From Sporosarcina sp. FSL W8-0480 (GTDB lineage: Bacteria; Bacillota; Bacilli; Bacillales_A; Planococcaceae), in assembly GCF_037963765.1 (NCBI RefSeq), contig NZ_CP150166.1, positions 336,001-400,000 on the forward strand: DNA of 64,000 bases, in the 5' to 3' direction. Positions 19,551 through 28,466 of the stretch are shown one piece after another. The translations under genes and the position numbers were made by a program. Below the pieces are notes generated by a model. That model saw only the letters and a program-made list of their open reading frames with translations. It was not told the DNA's origin and did no database searches. Each line of letters opens with the position of its first letter. Positions within the stretch are counted from its first letter, which is position 1.

Positions 19551-19841
19551 TCAATCCTCATCATCGATAAACTCAGGTTCTACCTTTTCAAGCTTTTCTT
19601 CCTTCAGAATCGTATACATCATTGCCGCGTCTTCCTTCTTCGTGGATTCCTTCAGCATCTCGACCTTTGTCGTTACGATTTTTTGACCAAAACGGATAGC
19701 AAGCTCATCACCCGGTTTCACAACTGACGATGCCTTCGACACTTTTCCATTAATCGTGATACGACCTTGGTCCGCCACTTGCTTCGCAAGCGTCCGTCTC
19801 TTGATCAGCCGCGACACTTTCAAAAACTTATCCAATCTCAT
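19551..19841 (-). CDS. rqcP: RqcP, ribosome-associated quality-control S4-domain protein
   Basis: Hsp15-like RNA-binding protein that works with RqcH in C-terminal alanine tailing on stalled 50S subunits. The S4 domain MRLDKFLKVSRLIKRRTLAKQ...GRITINGK is at residues 1-50. The ATG at MRLDKF follows AGGGGGAAAAGAA and overlaps the mazG stop (ATGA). The 96-residue product ends in an acidic tail. Extending to an upstream in-frame start adds residues inside mazG without homology. Confidence 0.9.
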   Translation of the reverse strand: MRLDKFLKVSRLIKRRTLAKQVADQGRITINGKVSKASSVVKPGDELAIRFGQKIVTTKVEMLKESTKKEDAAMMYTILKEEKLEKVEPEFIDDED

Positions 19842-21295
19842 TTCTTTTCCCCCTCTTTCGCCTGTTGCCAAAAACCATCCAGTTCATCTAACGTATAGGC
19901 GGAGAAATCGCCCCTGCCTTCCCGCACGCTTTGCTCGACAAACGTAAAACGCCTTTTGAATTTCTCATTCGCATGCGCCATTGCTTCTTCTGGAGACAGT
20001 TTTAAGAATCTCGACAAATTGACGAGTGTAAACAGGACATCTCCCAACTCATCTGTCTGGCTCTTCTTCGTACCATTCTCCACTTCGACTTTGAATTCCT
20101 GCCATTCTTCCTCGAATTTATCGAATGCCCCTCCGATATGTGGCCAATCGAACCCAACTTTTGCAGCTTCCTTTTGGTAATTAAATGAAGTGAGCAGCGA
20201 CGAACTATGGCGTGCCTGCCCATCCAACAGCGATTCAACTTGCGGCTTCTCCGCCTTCTTGATTTCCTGCCAATTCTTCAAAACCTCATCCGAATTTTCC
20301 ACATTTCGATCACCGAACACATGTGGATGGCGGCGGATCATCTTCTCGCCGATCGACTGCAAAATATCTTCCATCATAAAATAGCCGTCATCTTCGCCAA
20401 TCTGCGCATGCAAGAATACTTGCAGCAGCACATCGCCTAACTCCTCGATAATCCCTTCATCATCCTGCTGATCAATCGCCTCAAGCAATTCATGCGCTTC
20501 CTCGATTAAATAACGCTTCAACGATTCATGGGTCTGTTCGCGGTCCCACGGGCAACCGTCCGGAGCGCGCAACGCCGCAATGATTTCCCGGAATGTAGAC
20601 CATTCCTTTAGACGTTCTTCCCGATTAACAACCGGTGGCACGTAAATCGTCGTCAAATTATCAATTTCCGTCTCACGGTCCAACTCAAACAACGGTACAG
20701 TCCGAAGCTTTTCCAATGAAGAACCCGCTGCCGTCACGATTGTCACCGGATGGTCGAACGCATACTTCTCCATGAGCGACAGCTTCACTTCAGAAGCGAC
20801 AAATGCATCATACACTTGTCCAATCAACACATGCTGAGTCATCTGTACATCGTCACGTGCTATATCCGTGCCATCAACCAACTGAAATCCTTCAATCGGA
20901 TCAATTCGTAATGCCGCGAATATCGGATCAAGGAAGCTGTTACCTCCCGCAATGTCGAGCTTCACAATCCCTTCCCGTTCTTTTTCGATCAATAATTGCA
21001 CTGTTCGCTCCGCCACAAGCGGATGTCCCGGGACGACATAGGTGACCGACCGCTCTGCAGCCATAGCAATTAATTTCACAGTAATTTCCTCATATACTTG
21101 TTCAAATTCATCATTTTCTACATATACCGAATCAAAACTTTCAATTTCCATGCCTTCCGCACGCAATTCCGTAACAGCGGGATGCTGATCCGTCCTTGCG
21201 ATGACGTATTCTGCTGCCTTCAGCTTGCGATATGTACCTATAGATAATTGATCAAGGTCACCGGCACCAAGCCCGATAATCGTAATTGTATTCAT
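19838..21295 (-). CDS. mazG: MazG-type nucleotide pyrophosphohydrolase with N-terminal methylase-like domain (YabN)
   Basis: A fusion of a tetrapyrrole-methylase-like domain (ITIIGLGAGDLDQLSIGTYRKL, residues 3-24; VVPGHPLVAERT) with two MazG all-alpha domains. The first catalytic MazG repeat is CPWDREQTHESLKRYLIEEAHELLEAI with an EELGD metal-binding site; the second contains DELGDVLFTLVNLSRF. It hydrolyses NTPs to NMP and pyrophosphate, as in house-cleaning. The 485-aa size and position between yabM and rqcP match B. subtilis. Confidence 0.93.
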   Translation of the reverse strand: MNTITIIGLGAGDLDQLSIGTYRKLKAAEYVIARTDQHPAVTELRAEGMEIESFDSVYVENDEFEQVYEEITVKLIAMAAERSVTYVVPGHPLVAERTVQLLIEKEREGIVKLDIAGGNSFLDPIFAALRIDPIEGFQLVDGTDIARDDVQMTQHVLIGQVYDAFVASEVKLSLMEKYAFDHPVTIVTAAGSSLEKLRTVPLFELDRETEIDNLTTIYVPPVVNREERLKEWSTFREIIAALRAPDGCPWDREQTHESLKRYLIEEAHELLEAIDQQDDEGIIEELGDVLLQVFLHAQIGEDDGYFMMEDILQSIGEKMIRRHPHVFGDRNVENSDEVLKNWQEIKKAEKPQVESLLDGQARHSSSLLTSFNYQKEAAKVGFDWPHIGGAFDKFEEEWQEFKVEVENGTKKSQTDELGDVLFTLVNLSRFLKLSPEEAMAHANEKFKRRFTFVEQSVREGRGDFSAYTLDELDGFWQQAKEGEKK

Positions 21296-21299
21296 CCAT

Positions 21300-22892
21300 T
21301 CACCTTCTATTTTTAATTAACCATAATTGTACGCGCGCCAATCTTCTTCCGAACGGCAGTAAATACCATTCCTTCTCCGCCATTATACGCGATTTCATCA
21401 CAACAATCAGGAAAACGCCTGCCCCTAACACAACTGCCGTCAATGCAGTCAATGTTGCTCCGATTCGTGACGATAGATTGTCGAATAAAAACTGGTCCGC
21501 AGCAAGCATCCAAGGAACGATGACTGCTACCATTGCCGCTGTCGCCGCCATTAACCATCCGTAAAAACGGGCAGGCGCAAGACGCACCGGCCAGACCCTT
21601 TTGAAATAGAGCAGAAGCCCGAATGTAATTACCGCAAAACCGATATTTCCTGCAACAGCCGCGCCTGTCACATCAAGGATTGGAATGAGCAATTGATTCG
21701 AAATGACCTTTACAAGTAGTCCGCCGAAAAGCAATAATGTTGGCACTTTTACCTTTCCAGCTCCTTGCAAGATCGCCGTCAATGGCAAAATGAGCGACAG
21801 CCAAAAGATTTGGAAGGAGAAAATGATAAGTGCTACCGAACCGTCTCGCGTCTCGAATAGCATTTCATTCACATACGGTAGAACGAGCGCAAGCCCGACC
21901 GCTGCCGCCCAGCCGAAAAGGAAAGCCGTCCGGAACGTCAGTTGAATGAAAGGCTCCGCTCCTCGCCCGCTTTTTTTAGCTGCGTGATGGGATATCAGTG
22001 GAACAATCGCAAGTGCCAATGTGGAGGCGATCAAAATCCCCATTTGCACGAGCGGCTGCCCTCGGTCATAGACGCCCTTCAATTCCATTGCTGCATCCGC
22101 GACCATGCCTTTCGCAAGCAATATATTGTACACGGTAAACGAATCCGCCATTTGGAACATCAGCAGAATGAGCGAACTTGCGCTGACGCTCAAACTAACA
22201 AACGTCAACTCCTTCACGATCCTCCAAGTATCCACCCGCTCCAGCGGTCCTTTATACGTATTCTTGTAAAATAGGGCCAGAATGACAACTCCTAACGCCT
22301 GCCCGATGACAGCTCCCCACATAGCCACTTCACCGGCCGTATAAAGTGATGCGCCCGCACGCATAGCCAACCATGTACCAACTAGGATAATCGTGACCCG
22401 CAAAGCCTGTTCACCGACATTCGAAACCGCAACCGGCGTCATCCGTCCATTCGATTGAAATGAACCTTTCAATACTGCAAGCATCGGCATGACAAGCACG
22501 ATATATGCCCCCGCCCGAAGTAGCGTCACAAGTTCCGAATCTCCCATCGCATTTGCGAAAAACGGTGCAAACACCATTAAGATTGTAAAGAACGTTAAAG
22601 ACAATCCCACCAAGTAGATGAATGCAATCCGAATGACCGCTTTTGATTCGCCCTTATTCACGGTTCCAGCTAACAGCTTCGATACTGCCACCGCAAACCC
22701 ATACGAAGTCCAAACTATAAAAATCCCAATGAAAGGATAAACTTGCTGGTAAATATAAAATCCTTTATCGCCCACAAGGTTCTGAAACGGAATCCGGTAC
22801 ACCGCCGCCAGCAACTTGACGACAATCGCCGATATCGTCAAAATCGACGCACCTTTCATGAACGTTTTCATATTCCAATCAGCTGAAGACAT
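21300..22892 (-). CDS. yabM: SpoVB/MurJ-family lipid flippase-like membrane protein (YabM)
   Basis: MOP-superfamily exporter of about 14 membrane segments, 530 aa, related to SpoVB and MurJ and likely to move a polysaccharide-linked lipid across the membrane. The N-terminal KGASILTISAIVVKLLAAVYRIPFQNLVGD is characteristic. The ATG follows GAGG at 7 bp. It is the first gene of yabM-mazG-rqcP. Upstream is a repeat array instead of spoVT, its B. subtilis neighbour. The substrate is unknown. Confidence 0.88.
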   Translation of the reverse strand: MSSADWNMKTFMKGASILTISAIVVKLLAAVYRIPFQNLVGDKGFYIYQQVYPFIGIFIVWTSYGFAVAVSKLLAGTVNKGESKAVIRIAFIYLVGLSLTFFTILMVFAPFFANAMGDSELVTLLRAGAYIVLVMPMLAVLKGSFQSNGRMTPVAVSNVGEQALRVTIILVGTWLAMRAGASLYTAGEVAMWGAVIGQALGVVILALFYKNTYKGPLERVDTWRIVKELTFVSLSVSASSLILLMFQMADSFTVYNILLAKGMVADAAMELKGVYDRGQPLVQMGILIASTLALAIVPLISHHAAKKSGRGAEPFIQLTFRTAFLFGWAAAVGLALVLPYVNEMLFETRDGSVALIIFSFQIFWLSLILPLTAILQGAGKVKVPTLLLFGGLLVKVISNQLLIPILDVTGAAVAGNIGFAVITFGLLLYFKRVWPVRLAPARFYGWLMAATAAMVAVIVPWMLAADQFLFDNLSSRIGATLTALTAVVLGAGVFLIVVMKSRIMAEKEWYLLPFGRRLARVQLWLIKNRR

Positions 22893-22989
22893 AACTGCGC
22901 CTCTTTCGATGTTTACTGTGTTTATAGTATAACATTATCGGTAAAATACGTTCCGTTGAATTGATAATGTAAGCGAGCAGAGGACAAGT

Positions 22990-23103
22990 ATTCTCGTTTA
23001 GCTGGAGTAGGGGCTCATTATGTCGCAGAACCGCTCGTTTATCCCGCAAACCGCTCGTTCCTACCCCATGAGTTCTCGTTAACCAGCAAGAAGTTTTCAT
23101 TTC
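22990..23103. repeat. 20-21-bp-period array C (six units)
   Basis: The core CTCGTT(T)A or CTCATTA starts at 22993, 23014, 23034, 23054 and 23075, with a TTCATTT variant at 23096; steps are 20-21 bp. The rest of each unit varies (GCTGGAGTAGG, TCCCGCAAAC, CTACCCCATGAG). It lies between the iron-permease terminator and the yabM start. Confidence 0.72.
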
Positions 23104-23143
23104 AAAAATAGCCACACGCTCCGTAGAAAAGGAGCGTGCAGCT
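23104..23143 (-). terminator. Intrinsic terminator after the iron-siderophore permease gene
   Basis: Minus-strand AGCTGCACGCTCC and GGAGCGTGTGGCT arms (13 bp with one mismatch), then ATTTTTG. It overlaps the permease stop codon. Confidence 0.85.
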
Positions 23144-25106
23144 ATTTCATTTTCCTCAATAAATAAAGTAAATATGGAGTTCCGATCAATGCGACGACGA
23201 GTCCACTTGGGATATCTTTTGGTGCTATCACAATACGGCCAATGAAATCCGCCGAAACAAGAAGCAAGCCGCCCAATAATCCCGAAACAATCAATAACGG
23301 CAAATGCCGGAATCCGACTAATCTCCGGGCAATATGCGGTGCAACGAGCCCAACGAAACCGACTGTCCCAACTATCGCGACTCCTGCTGTACTAATTGCC
23401 ACTCCGATAACTAACGCCCAAACACGTGTCGACCGCACAGATAGTCCAAGCCCCGCCGCCACGTCATCTCCGAATGTCAGCGCATCTAAACTGCGAGTTA
23501 AGTAGATTGCAGGACCAATGAGAATAGCGACAAATAGTAGAGCAAGCTGCACATCTTCCCAGCCCTTGCCATACGTACTTCCGGACAGCCAGACGAGTGC
23601 AGCAGCAACCGCTAATTTCGCCTTCACGACAAAAACTTGTGTTGCAGCGGATCCGAACGCAGATATCGCAATACCCATCAAAGCGACAAGCATCGGTTGG
23701 AAATTGTTTTTCCATGACGTCAATAAAATGATGCAGAGCGCAATTGCGGCCCCTGCAGCCGCCCCAAACGGCATAAATTGAACAGGGATGGCCGGGATCA
23801 TAACCAAAAGCAGCATCGCTCCGGCCCCACCCATCGATGTAACACCCAAAACGCTGGCATCCGCCAATGGATTCCGTAAGACGCCTTGCAATAAAACACC
23901 AGCAAGCGCAAGCATCACACCGATAATGAAAGCAGTCAGCACCCGTGGTACCCGGAAATTCCAAACGACTGGTTTCAACCATTCAAGCGACCAGGCCATT
24001 CCGTTATAGGAAAACGCCAGTGCAAAGACAACGATGATTAATATCGTAACGATCGAAATGACGACAGGCAGTTTGACAGGCTTCAACGTACCGCCCATTT
24101 GGCGATCGCCTTTATTATGCGTCCTCGCTGTCTTCCAAGCCAAATAGAGCAGCCAAGGTCCACCAACCAATGCAGTCATCGCGCCGACTGGCACTTCTTG
24201 ACCAGGTTGGATCAACCTGCCAAGCACATCTGCTCCGATGAGCATCACACTTCCCCAAAGGAATGATTGAAGGAAAATATGTAAATGCCCACTTATTCCA
24301 AGCATGCGCACAATATGCGGTGCCATCAATCCGATAAATCCGATGGGGCCGACGACACTCACCGTCGTTGCTGCGAGGAGGATGGCAGCAGCCCATGCCA
24401 TTAATTTTACGACTCGCACATTTTGTCCAAGCGAGGAAGCAACATCCTCACCTAACGATAGAATATCCATCGGTTTTGCCAAGCCCAATGTGACAATGAA
24501 CAGTACGATGATCATCGGACCTGCAAATGATACTCCGTTCCAGTTCAATTGTACAAGTGTTCCAGAACCCCATAAGAAAAGACCATTCGTTTGATTTTCA
24601 AAAAGCAGCTGTAATGAGCCTGTCATTGAAGAGAACAATAATGAGATGATCATTCCCGTTAACGCGACACGGACAGGTTCCATCTGTTTTCCTGCCAACG
24701 CAACAACAAGTACAGAAGAGAGCACTGCACCTGCCAATGCAACAAGAAAAGGAAAATCACCAAGGACCGACGGAAAAAAAATCATCGAGGCAACTACAAA
24801 AAAATACGCCCCTGCATTAATTCCAAGTGTGCTCGCTGACGCCAACGGATTGTTCGTCAATGTCTGCAAAACTGCACCCGCCACAGCAAGCGCACCGCCC
24901 GCTAAAATACCGATAGCAAGCCGAGGAAGCCGAAGGGACAGCACGATATCCTGAATACGCCCCTCCACCCAAACCTCTTTCACTAATTGGGAAACCGTAT
25001 AATCCGCCTGCCCTTGCGTAAGATGGATGAAGGATAAAACAATTAACAGGAAAAGACCGCTGATCCAAACGAACAACGATCTTTTTCCCGTAGCGCTTCC
25101 TGCCAT
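23142..25106 (-). CDS. Fused FecCD-type ferric-siderophore ABC permease
   Basis: The 654 residues contain two complete FecCD permease domains in tandem (about 1-320 and 335-654), each ending in the same motif set (GPIGFIGLMAPHIVRMLG, and GTVGFVGLVAPHIARRLVG). Each has about 10 membrane segments, so the protein forms the whole transmembrane channel, like E. coli FhuB. Most Bacillales systems use two separate permeases. Its ATG overlaps the stop of the binding-protein gene by 1 bp (TAATG). The siderophore is not predictable. Iron control comes from the Fur box upstream of the operon. Confidence 0.92.
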   Translation of the reverse strand: MAGSATGKRSLFVWISGLFLLIVLSFIHLTQGQADYTVSQLVKEVWVEGRIQDIVLSLRLPRLAIGILAGGALAVAGAVLQTLTNNPLASASTLGINAGAYFFVVASMIFFPSVLGDFPFLVALAGAVLSSVLVVALAGKQMEPVRVALTGMIISLLFSSMTGSLQLLFENQTNGLFLWGSGTLVQLNWNGVSFAGPMIIVLFIVTLGLAKPMDILSLGEDVASSLGQNVRVVKLMAWAAAILLAATTVSVVGPIGFIGLMAPHIVRMLGISGHLHIFLQSFLWGSVMLIGADVLGRLIQPGQEVPVGAMTALVGGPWLLYLAWKTARTHNKGDRQMGGTLKPVKLPVVISIVTILIIVVFALAFSYNGMAWSLEWLKPVVWNFRVPRVLTAFIIGVMLALAGVLLQGVLRNPLADASVLGVTSMGGAGAMLLLVMIPAIPVQFMPFGAAAGAAIALCIILLTSWKNNFQPMLVALMGIAISAFGSAATQVFVVKAKLAVAAALVWLSGSTYGKGWEDVQLALLFVAILIGPAIYLTRSLDALTFGDDVAAGLGLSVRSTRVWALVIGVAISTAGVAIVGTVGFVGLVAPHIARRLVGFRHLPLLIVSGLLGGLLLVSADFIGRIVIAPKDIPSGLVVALIGTPYLLYLLRKMK

Positions 25107-26092
25107 TATTTATTAACCATTGTATCGACAATTCGATTTAGCAAAGTTTCCGCTGAAAGTGGGCCTCCATATAACCAAGTGTCCCCACCTAAGTCAAATA
25201 GTCGATCTTCCTTGACAAAGTTCAAGTTTTTCCAGACTGCATTGTCCTTCAGTTGCTTTTCATATACATTGTCGTCGGCCTGGACGGTGAATAAATAGTT
25301 TGCATTTTCATATTTCGTCAATCCTTCTACATTGAACGTGCTTGACCCGAAAACTTCAAACTGATCAGGTACGTGGATGTTTTTCAAGCCGATTTTCTCA
25401 AGGATTTGAGAGGCCATCGAATTCGGTGTGAATACTCGAATTTCTGGGGCTTGTGGACCCGAATAAGCAAGTGTTAAGATGATATCCTTTGTTTTCAAAT
25501 CGGCTTTATCAATTTCAGCCTTTGCTTCGTCATATTTTGCATCTAAGTCTGCCAATACTTTATCAGCCTCGGCTGTCTTATCTACTGCCTTTGCAATTTC
25601 CTTGAAAGTAGTCGTCATCTCCTGATATAAATCAATCGATTCATCTTCAGGATATGGGTTGAAGATGACCGTTGGAGCAATTTTCTCCAAATCCTTTAAC
25701 ATTGCATCGTGACGGAAACTCACTCCGATGATCAAATCAGGTTCAAGTGCTGCGATCGCCTCCAAATTAGGTTCTTGACGGCCACCGACATCAACGACAT
25801 CGTCACTTAATTCGGCGTCAATGTTCACCCAATTATGATACTCCTGAATATCGGCCATTCCAGCGGGTTGTATTCCAAGTGCCAGCAAGTCTTCCGCATA
25901 TGTCCATTCAAGCACAACAACTTTCTTGGCTGGTTGATCAAGAGTCACTTCTCCATTTGAACCTGTGATCGTTACACTGCTTTCAGCCTTTTCGTTAACT
26001 GAACCTTTATCTTCTGTCTTTTTCGATGAACATCCAACTAATAAAATCGCACTAAGTGCAACCAATAGAATCGTTCTCACATATTTATTCAT
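25106..26092 (-). CDS. Iron-siderophore-binding lipoprotein
   Basis: Solute-binding protein of the periplasmic-binding-protein-like II (FhuD/FepB) type, anchored to the outer face of the membrane. The signal peptide MNKYVRTILLVALSAILLVGC ends in lipobox LVGC. The vitamin B12/siderophore-binding fold follows (VVVLEWTYAEDLLALGIQPAG; LEAIAALEPDLIIGVSFRHD). The ATG follows GGAGG at 6 bp; 10 codons upstream, the open frame lies in the Fur-box region. It is the first gene of the two-gene minus-strand unit with the fused permease. Confidence 0.93.
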   Translation of the reverse strand: MNKYVRTILLVALSAILLVGCSSKKTEDKGSVNEKAESSVTITGSNGEVTLDQPAKKVVVLEWTYAEDLLALGIQPAGMADIQEYHNWVNIDAELSDDVVDVGGRQEPNLEAIAALEPDLIIGVSFRHDAMLKDLEKIAPTVIFNPYPEDESIDLYQEMTTTFKEIAKAVDKTAEADKVLADLDAKYDEAKAEIDKADLKTKDIILTLAYSGPQAPEIRVFTPNSMASQILEKIGLKNIHVPDQFEVFGSSTFNVEGLTKYENANYLFTVQADDNVYEKQLKDNAVWKNLNFVKEDRLFDLGGDTWLYGGPLSAETLLNRIVDTMVNK

Positions 26093-26106
26093 TTTCTTCC
26101 TCCCAC

Positions 26107-26121
26107 TGATAATCATTATCA
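26107..26121. promoter_or_regulatory. Fur box, perfect 7-1-7 palindrome
   Basis: TGATAATCATTATCA matches the Bacillus Fur consensus at all 15 positions. It is 14 bp upstream of the binding-lipoprotein start, so occupancy by Fur-Fe would repress the leftward operon. Confidence 0.93.
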
Positions 26122-26174
26122 ACTAAAAGTGTAAACTGTCGATACCTTGTTTGTAAAGTGTTTTTATAGACTAA

Positions 26175-26189
26175 TGATTATCATTCTCA
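26175..26189. promoter_or_regulatory. Second Fur box
   Basis: TGATTATCATTCTCA matches the 7-1-7 consensus at 13 of 15 positions. It overlaps the -35 region of the rightward promoter of the ATPase gene, so it would repress that unit. Confidence 0.8.
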
Positions 26190-26212
26190 ACTGACTAAGA
26201 ATATGGTATGCT
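26184..26212 (+). promoter_or_regulatory. Promoter of the iron ABC ATPase gene
   Basis: TTCTCA, 17-bp spacer and TATGCT with an upstream TG (extended -10 TGGTATGCT). The -35 is weak and coincides with the second Fur box. Confidence 0.5.
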
Positions 26213-26268
26213 CTTAGTATTGAGAGTTGTCATTCTTACGGATAATGAATGAAACGGAGGCATTATGC

Positions 26269-27093
26269 ATGCGCCCTACGATAAACACGAAAAACCTTTC
26301 CATCGGCTATCAAGACAATTTACTTTTCGAGAATTTGAATCTGTCCATCCCTAAAGGGGAAATCACCGTTTTTGTCGGGAGTAACGGTTGTGGGAAATCC
26401 ACCTTGCTTCGTTCGATTGCAAGGTTATTGAAGCCCTTAGAGGGATCTGTCCTGCTTGAAGGGAAAGATATTCATTCAATGTCTTCTCGAAATGTCGCTA
26501 AAAAGATGGGCATCCTTCCACAAGGGCCGGTCTCCCCTGAAGGATTGACCGTTCACGATCTTGTTAAACAAGGACGTTACCCTCACCAATCATGGCTTTC
26601 CCGCTGGACTGATGAAGATACAAACAAGGTCGAGGCAGCAATGGAAGCAACGAAGATTAGCAATCTGCGTGATCAGGCCATCGATACATTATCCGGCGGC
26701 CAACGTCAGCGTGCCTGGATTGCGATGACACTTGCTCAGGATACCGAGGTCATTTTGTTAGATGAGCCGACGACATATCTCGACATGACCCATCAAATCG
26801 AAATCTTGGATTTACTGTTTGAATTGAATGAACAAAAGAACCGCACAATTGTCATGGTGCTTCATGATTTGAATTTGGCTTCACGCTATGCACATAATAT
26901 CGTCGCGATTAAAGATGGCGGCGTTTATGCACAAGGAAGGCCTGAGGATATCGTCACTTGCGACCTTGTTCGATCCGTTTTCGGTATGGAGTGCCAAGTA
27001 TCGACAGATCCGCTTTTCGGAACACCGCATTGTGTACCTTACGGCAGAGGCCGCTGCGTAATGCAGCAAGTAAGGAGCAATACAGGTGCCTAA
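26269..27093 (+). CDS. Ferric-siderophore ABC transporter ATPase (FhuC/FecE type)
   Basis: Energises the divergently encoded permease. Walker A GSNGCGKST, Q-loop ILPQGP, signature LSGGQRQRAWIAM, Walker B VILLDEPTTYLDM and the H-loop VLHDLN are all intact. The ATG giving MRPTINTKN follows GGAGG at 8 bp; an in-frame ATG 14 codons earlier lacks a ribosome-binding site. At 274 aa it has normal family length, with an extra C-terminal tail containing CVPYGRGRC. It overlaps the FhuF-like gene by 8 bp. Confidence 0.93.
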   Translation: MRPTINTKNLSIGYQDNLLFENLNLSIPKGEITVFVGSNGCGKSTLLRSIARLLKPLEGSVLLEGKDIHSMSSRNVAKKMGILPQGPVSPEGLTVHDLVKQGRYPHQSWLSRWTDEDTNKVEAAMEATKISNLRDQAIDTLSGGQRQRAWIAMTLAQDTEVILLDEPTTYLDMTHQIEILDLLFELNEQKNRTIVMVLHDLNLASRYAHNIVAIKDGGVYAQGRPEDIVTCDLVRSVFGMECQVSTDPLFGTPHCVPYGRGRCVMQQVRSNTGA

Positions 27094-27781
27094 GCTGAAC
27101 GACGAGCACATCGCATCTTTGGAACGATTTGGCATATTTCTGAACTGGCAGTCTGACACAATCTCGAATGCCCAAGCGATTTTATCGGAAACGGCAAGCA
27201 CTGAATTGTTTTCGGAAATTCAAGCGTTGACCGGTGCCCCTACGGATGCTGTTGCGGCATCTGTCTACATGAGAAGGCACGGTTTCTTTTTGACTGGGCT
27301 CTTTCATATGCTCAGCAAGTTCAATCTGCTCTATACCGGCAGATTGGAGGATGTCACAATGTTCATCGAGAACGGGACGATTCAGTTTTCCATTCCGACT
27401 GAATCTTTCGAGGATGTCCATGACCGGCACGAAGCGATATGTCATATTCTTGCACAATACGGCCATCCCGTTGTCGAATCTATTAGTAAACGCGCGCATG
27501 TTTCCAAACTGATCCTGTGGGAGAATGTATGGGGTTATGTCATTTGGATGTACTCCATGCATCTCGCCGAAGACTGCCCTGTAGCAGCACAAAGCGACCT
27601 TGATTGCCTATTGGATGATGAAACATGGAAGCCGCATATGAGGCGCTCACCCTTTAAACAATATTTGCAAAATGAAGAACCGCTTGAAGCAATGGCAAAT
27701 TACAAACGGACAACTTGCTGCCTGTTAAAGGAACTGCCAAACACGGAAAAATGCCCGTATTGCCCGTTAAATAAAAGATAA
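27086..27781 (+). CDS. FhuF-like ferric-siderophore reductase ([2Fe-2S] protein)
   Basis: A 231-aa cytoplasmic protein, probably releasing iron from the imported siderophore by reduction. The C-terminal cysteine pattern CC-x10-C-x2-C (CCLLKELPNTEKCPYC) is the FhuF iron-sulfur site. GTG start with AAGGAG at 8 bp, inside the end of the ATPase gene, so coupled translation. The rest of the protein shows only weak family resemblance to me. The context (Fur boxes, permease, binding protein, ATPase) supports the assignment. Confidence 0.82.
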   Translation: MPKLNDEHIASLERFGIFLNWQSDTISNAQAILSETASTELFSEIQALTGAPTDAVAASVYMRRHGFFLTGLFHMLSKFNLLYTGRLEDVTMFIENGTIQFSIPTESFEDVHDRHEAICHILAQYGHPVVESISKRAHVSKLILWENVWGYVIWMYSMHLAEDCPVAAQSDLDCLLDDETWKPHMRRSPFKQYLQNEEPLEAMANYKRTTCCLLKELPNTEKCPYCPLNKR

Positions 27782-27829
27782 AACAGCCTGCACGCACCGA
27801 TTTTCCGGTACATGCAGGCTGTTTTTTAT
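27782..27829. terminator. Bidirectional terminator, copy 1 of a repeated hairpin
   Basis: AACAGCCTGCA and TGCAGGCTGTT arms with TTTTTT on the plus side and TTTT on the minus side. It serves the plus-strand iron operon and possibly the convergent toxin gene. Nearly the same hairpin occurs at 31120-31171 and 31814-31866. Confidence 0.88.
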
Positions 27830-27861
27830 TATCTATTTCGTAAGAAAATATAAAGATCTTG

Positions 27862-28152
27862 CTACCTCTTCCAATAAACATTTTCTCTTTTATGTTTAAT
27901 TCCATCAATCCAAACAACAGCCTCTTCTTCATCAATTTCAAATAGTAACATGGTTTGATATAATCCGAGTCTCACCCAGTAACCTTCCAGAAGACCATAC
28001 GGTATTTCTTTGGCAGTTAAGACAGGCATTAAGGATAATCGTTCAAAAGTATCCATGTATATTCGTTCCTTAACTTCCGGAGGATACGCAAGAATATTGC
28101 TTAATTCATCAAGTGCCGTCTGTGACCAATAGACTTTATAAGTTTTATTCAC
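27862..28152 (-). CDS. RelE/ParE-type toxin-like protein
   Basis: A 96-aa basic protein resembling type II toxins of the RelE/ParE superfamily (KVYWSQTALDELSNIL at the N-terminus, and C-terminal VRLGLYQTMLLFEIDEEEAVVWIDGIKHKRENVY). If active it would be an mRNA interferase or gyrase poison; the sequence does not decide which. A GTG start overlapping the stop of the preceding gene, with GGAG 7 bp before it, fits a co-translated antitoxin-toxin pair. Confidence 0.75.
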   Translation of the reverse strand: MNKTYKVYWSQTALDELSNILAYPPEVKERIYMDTFERLSLMPVLTAKEIPYGLLEGYWVRLGLYQTMLLFEIDEEEAVVWIDGIKHKRENVYWKR

Positions 28153-28414
28153 TTTCAAACTCCGTAATTTTCTTCCGAAGATAATTTAGACCTTGCTTTT
28201 GATCATAAATACGGCCATTGGCGCGATCTTCCCTACTCTTCTTCATTTGACGGATTAGCTCTTTATCTTCTGATAACAATTCAACATCAATCTGATTAAT
28301 GGCTTCTCTTTCCCGTTTCATGTTTAGATAACCAATAAAATCATAAATTTCAGCTGCATCTTCTTCATTAATAGTGTCAATCAGACGTTTTAGATCTTCT
28401 CGGTTAACACCCAC
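28145..28414 (-). CDS. Probable cognate antitoxin of the RelE/ParE-like toxin
   Basis: About 89 aa, acidic then mixed charge (NEEDAAEIYDFIGYLNMKREREAINQ ... LLSEDKELIRQMKKSREDRANG). It lies immediately upstream of the toxin-like gene and overlaps it by 8 bp, the usual order for a type II pair. The N-terminal part resembles short DUF-type antitoxins that use an EEDAxEIYDFI helix. The GTG at the fourth codon of the open frame is preceded by GGCGG at 8 bp. DNA binding is not visible. Confidence 0.65.
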   Translation of the reverse strand: MGVNREDLKRLIDTINEEDAAEIYDFIGYLNMKREREAINQIDVELLSEDKELIRQMKKSREDRANGRIYDQKQGLNYLRKKITEFESE

Positions 28415-28466
28415 TCCAAACACCGCCTTGAAATTTATTAATGCTATTATACCATTTTGTTATGTT

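Noticed and set aside
22990..23103. Operator cluster for yabM
   Set aside because: The repeats could bind a regulator, but nothing links them to the promoter of yabM, and similar arrays occur away from promoters.
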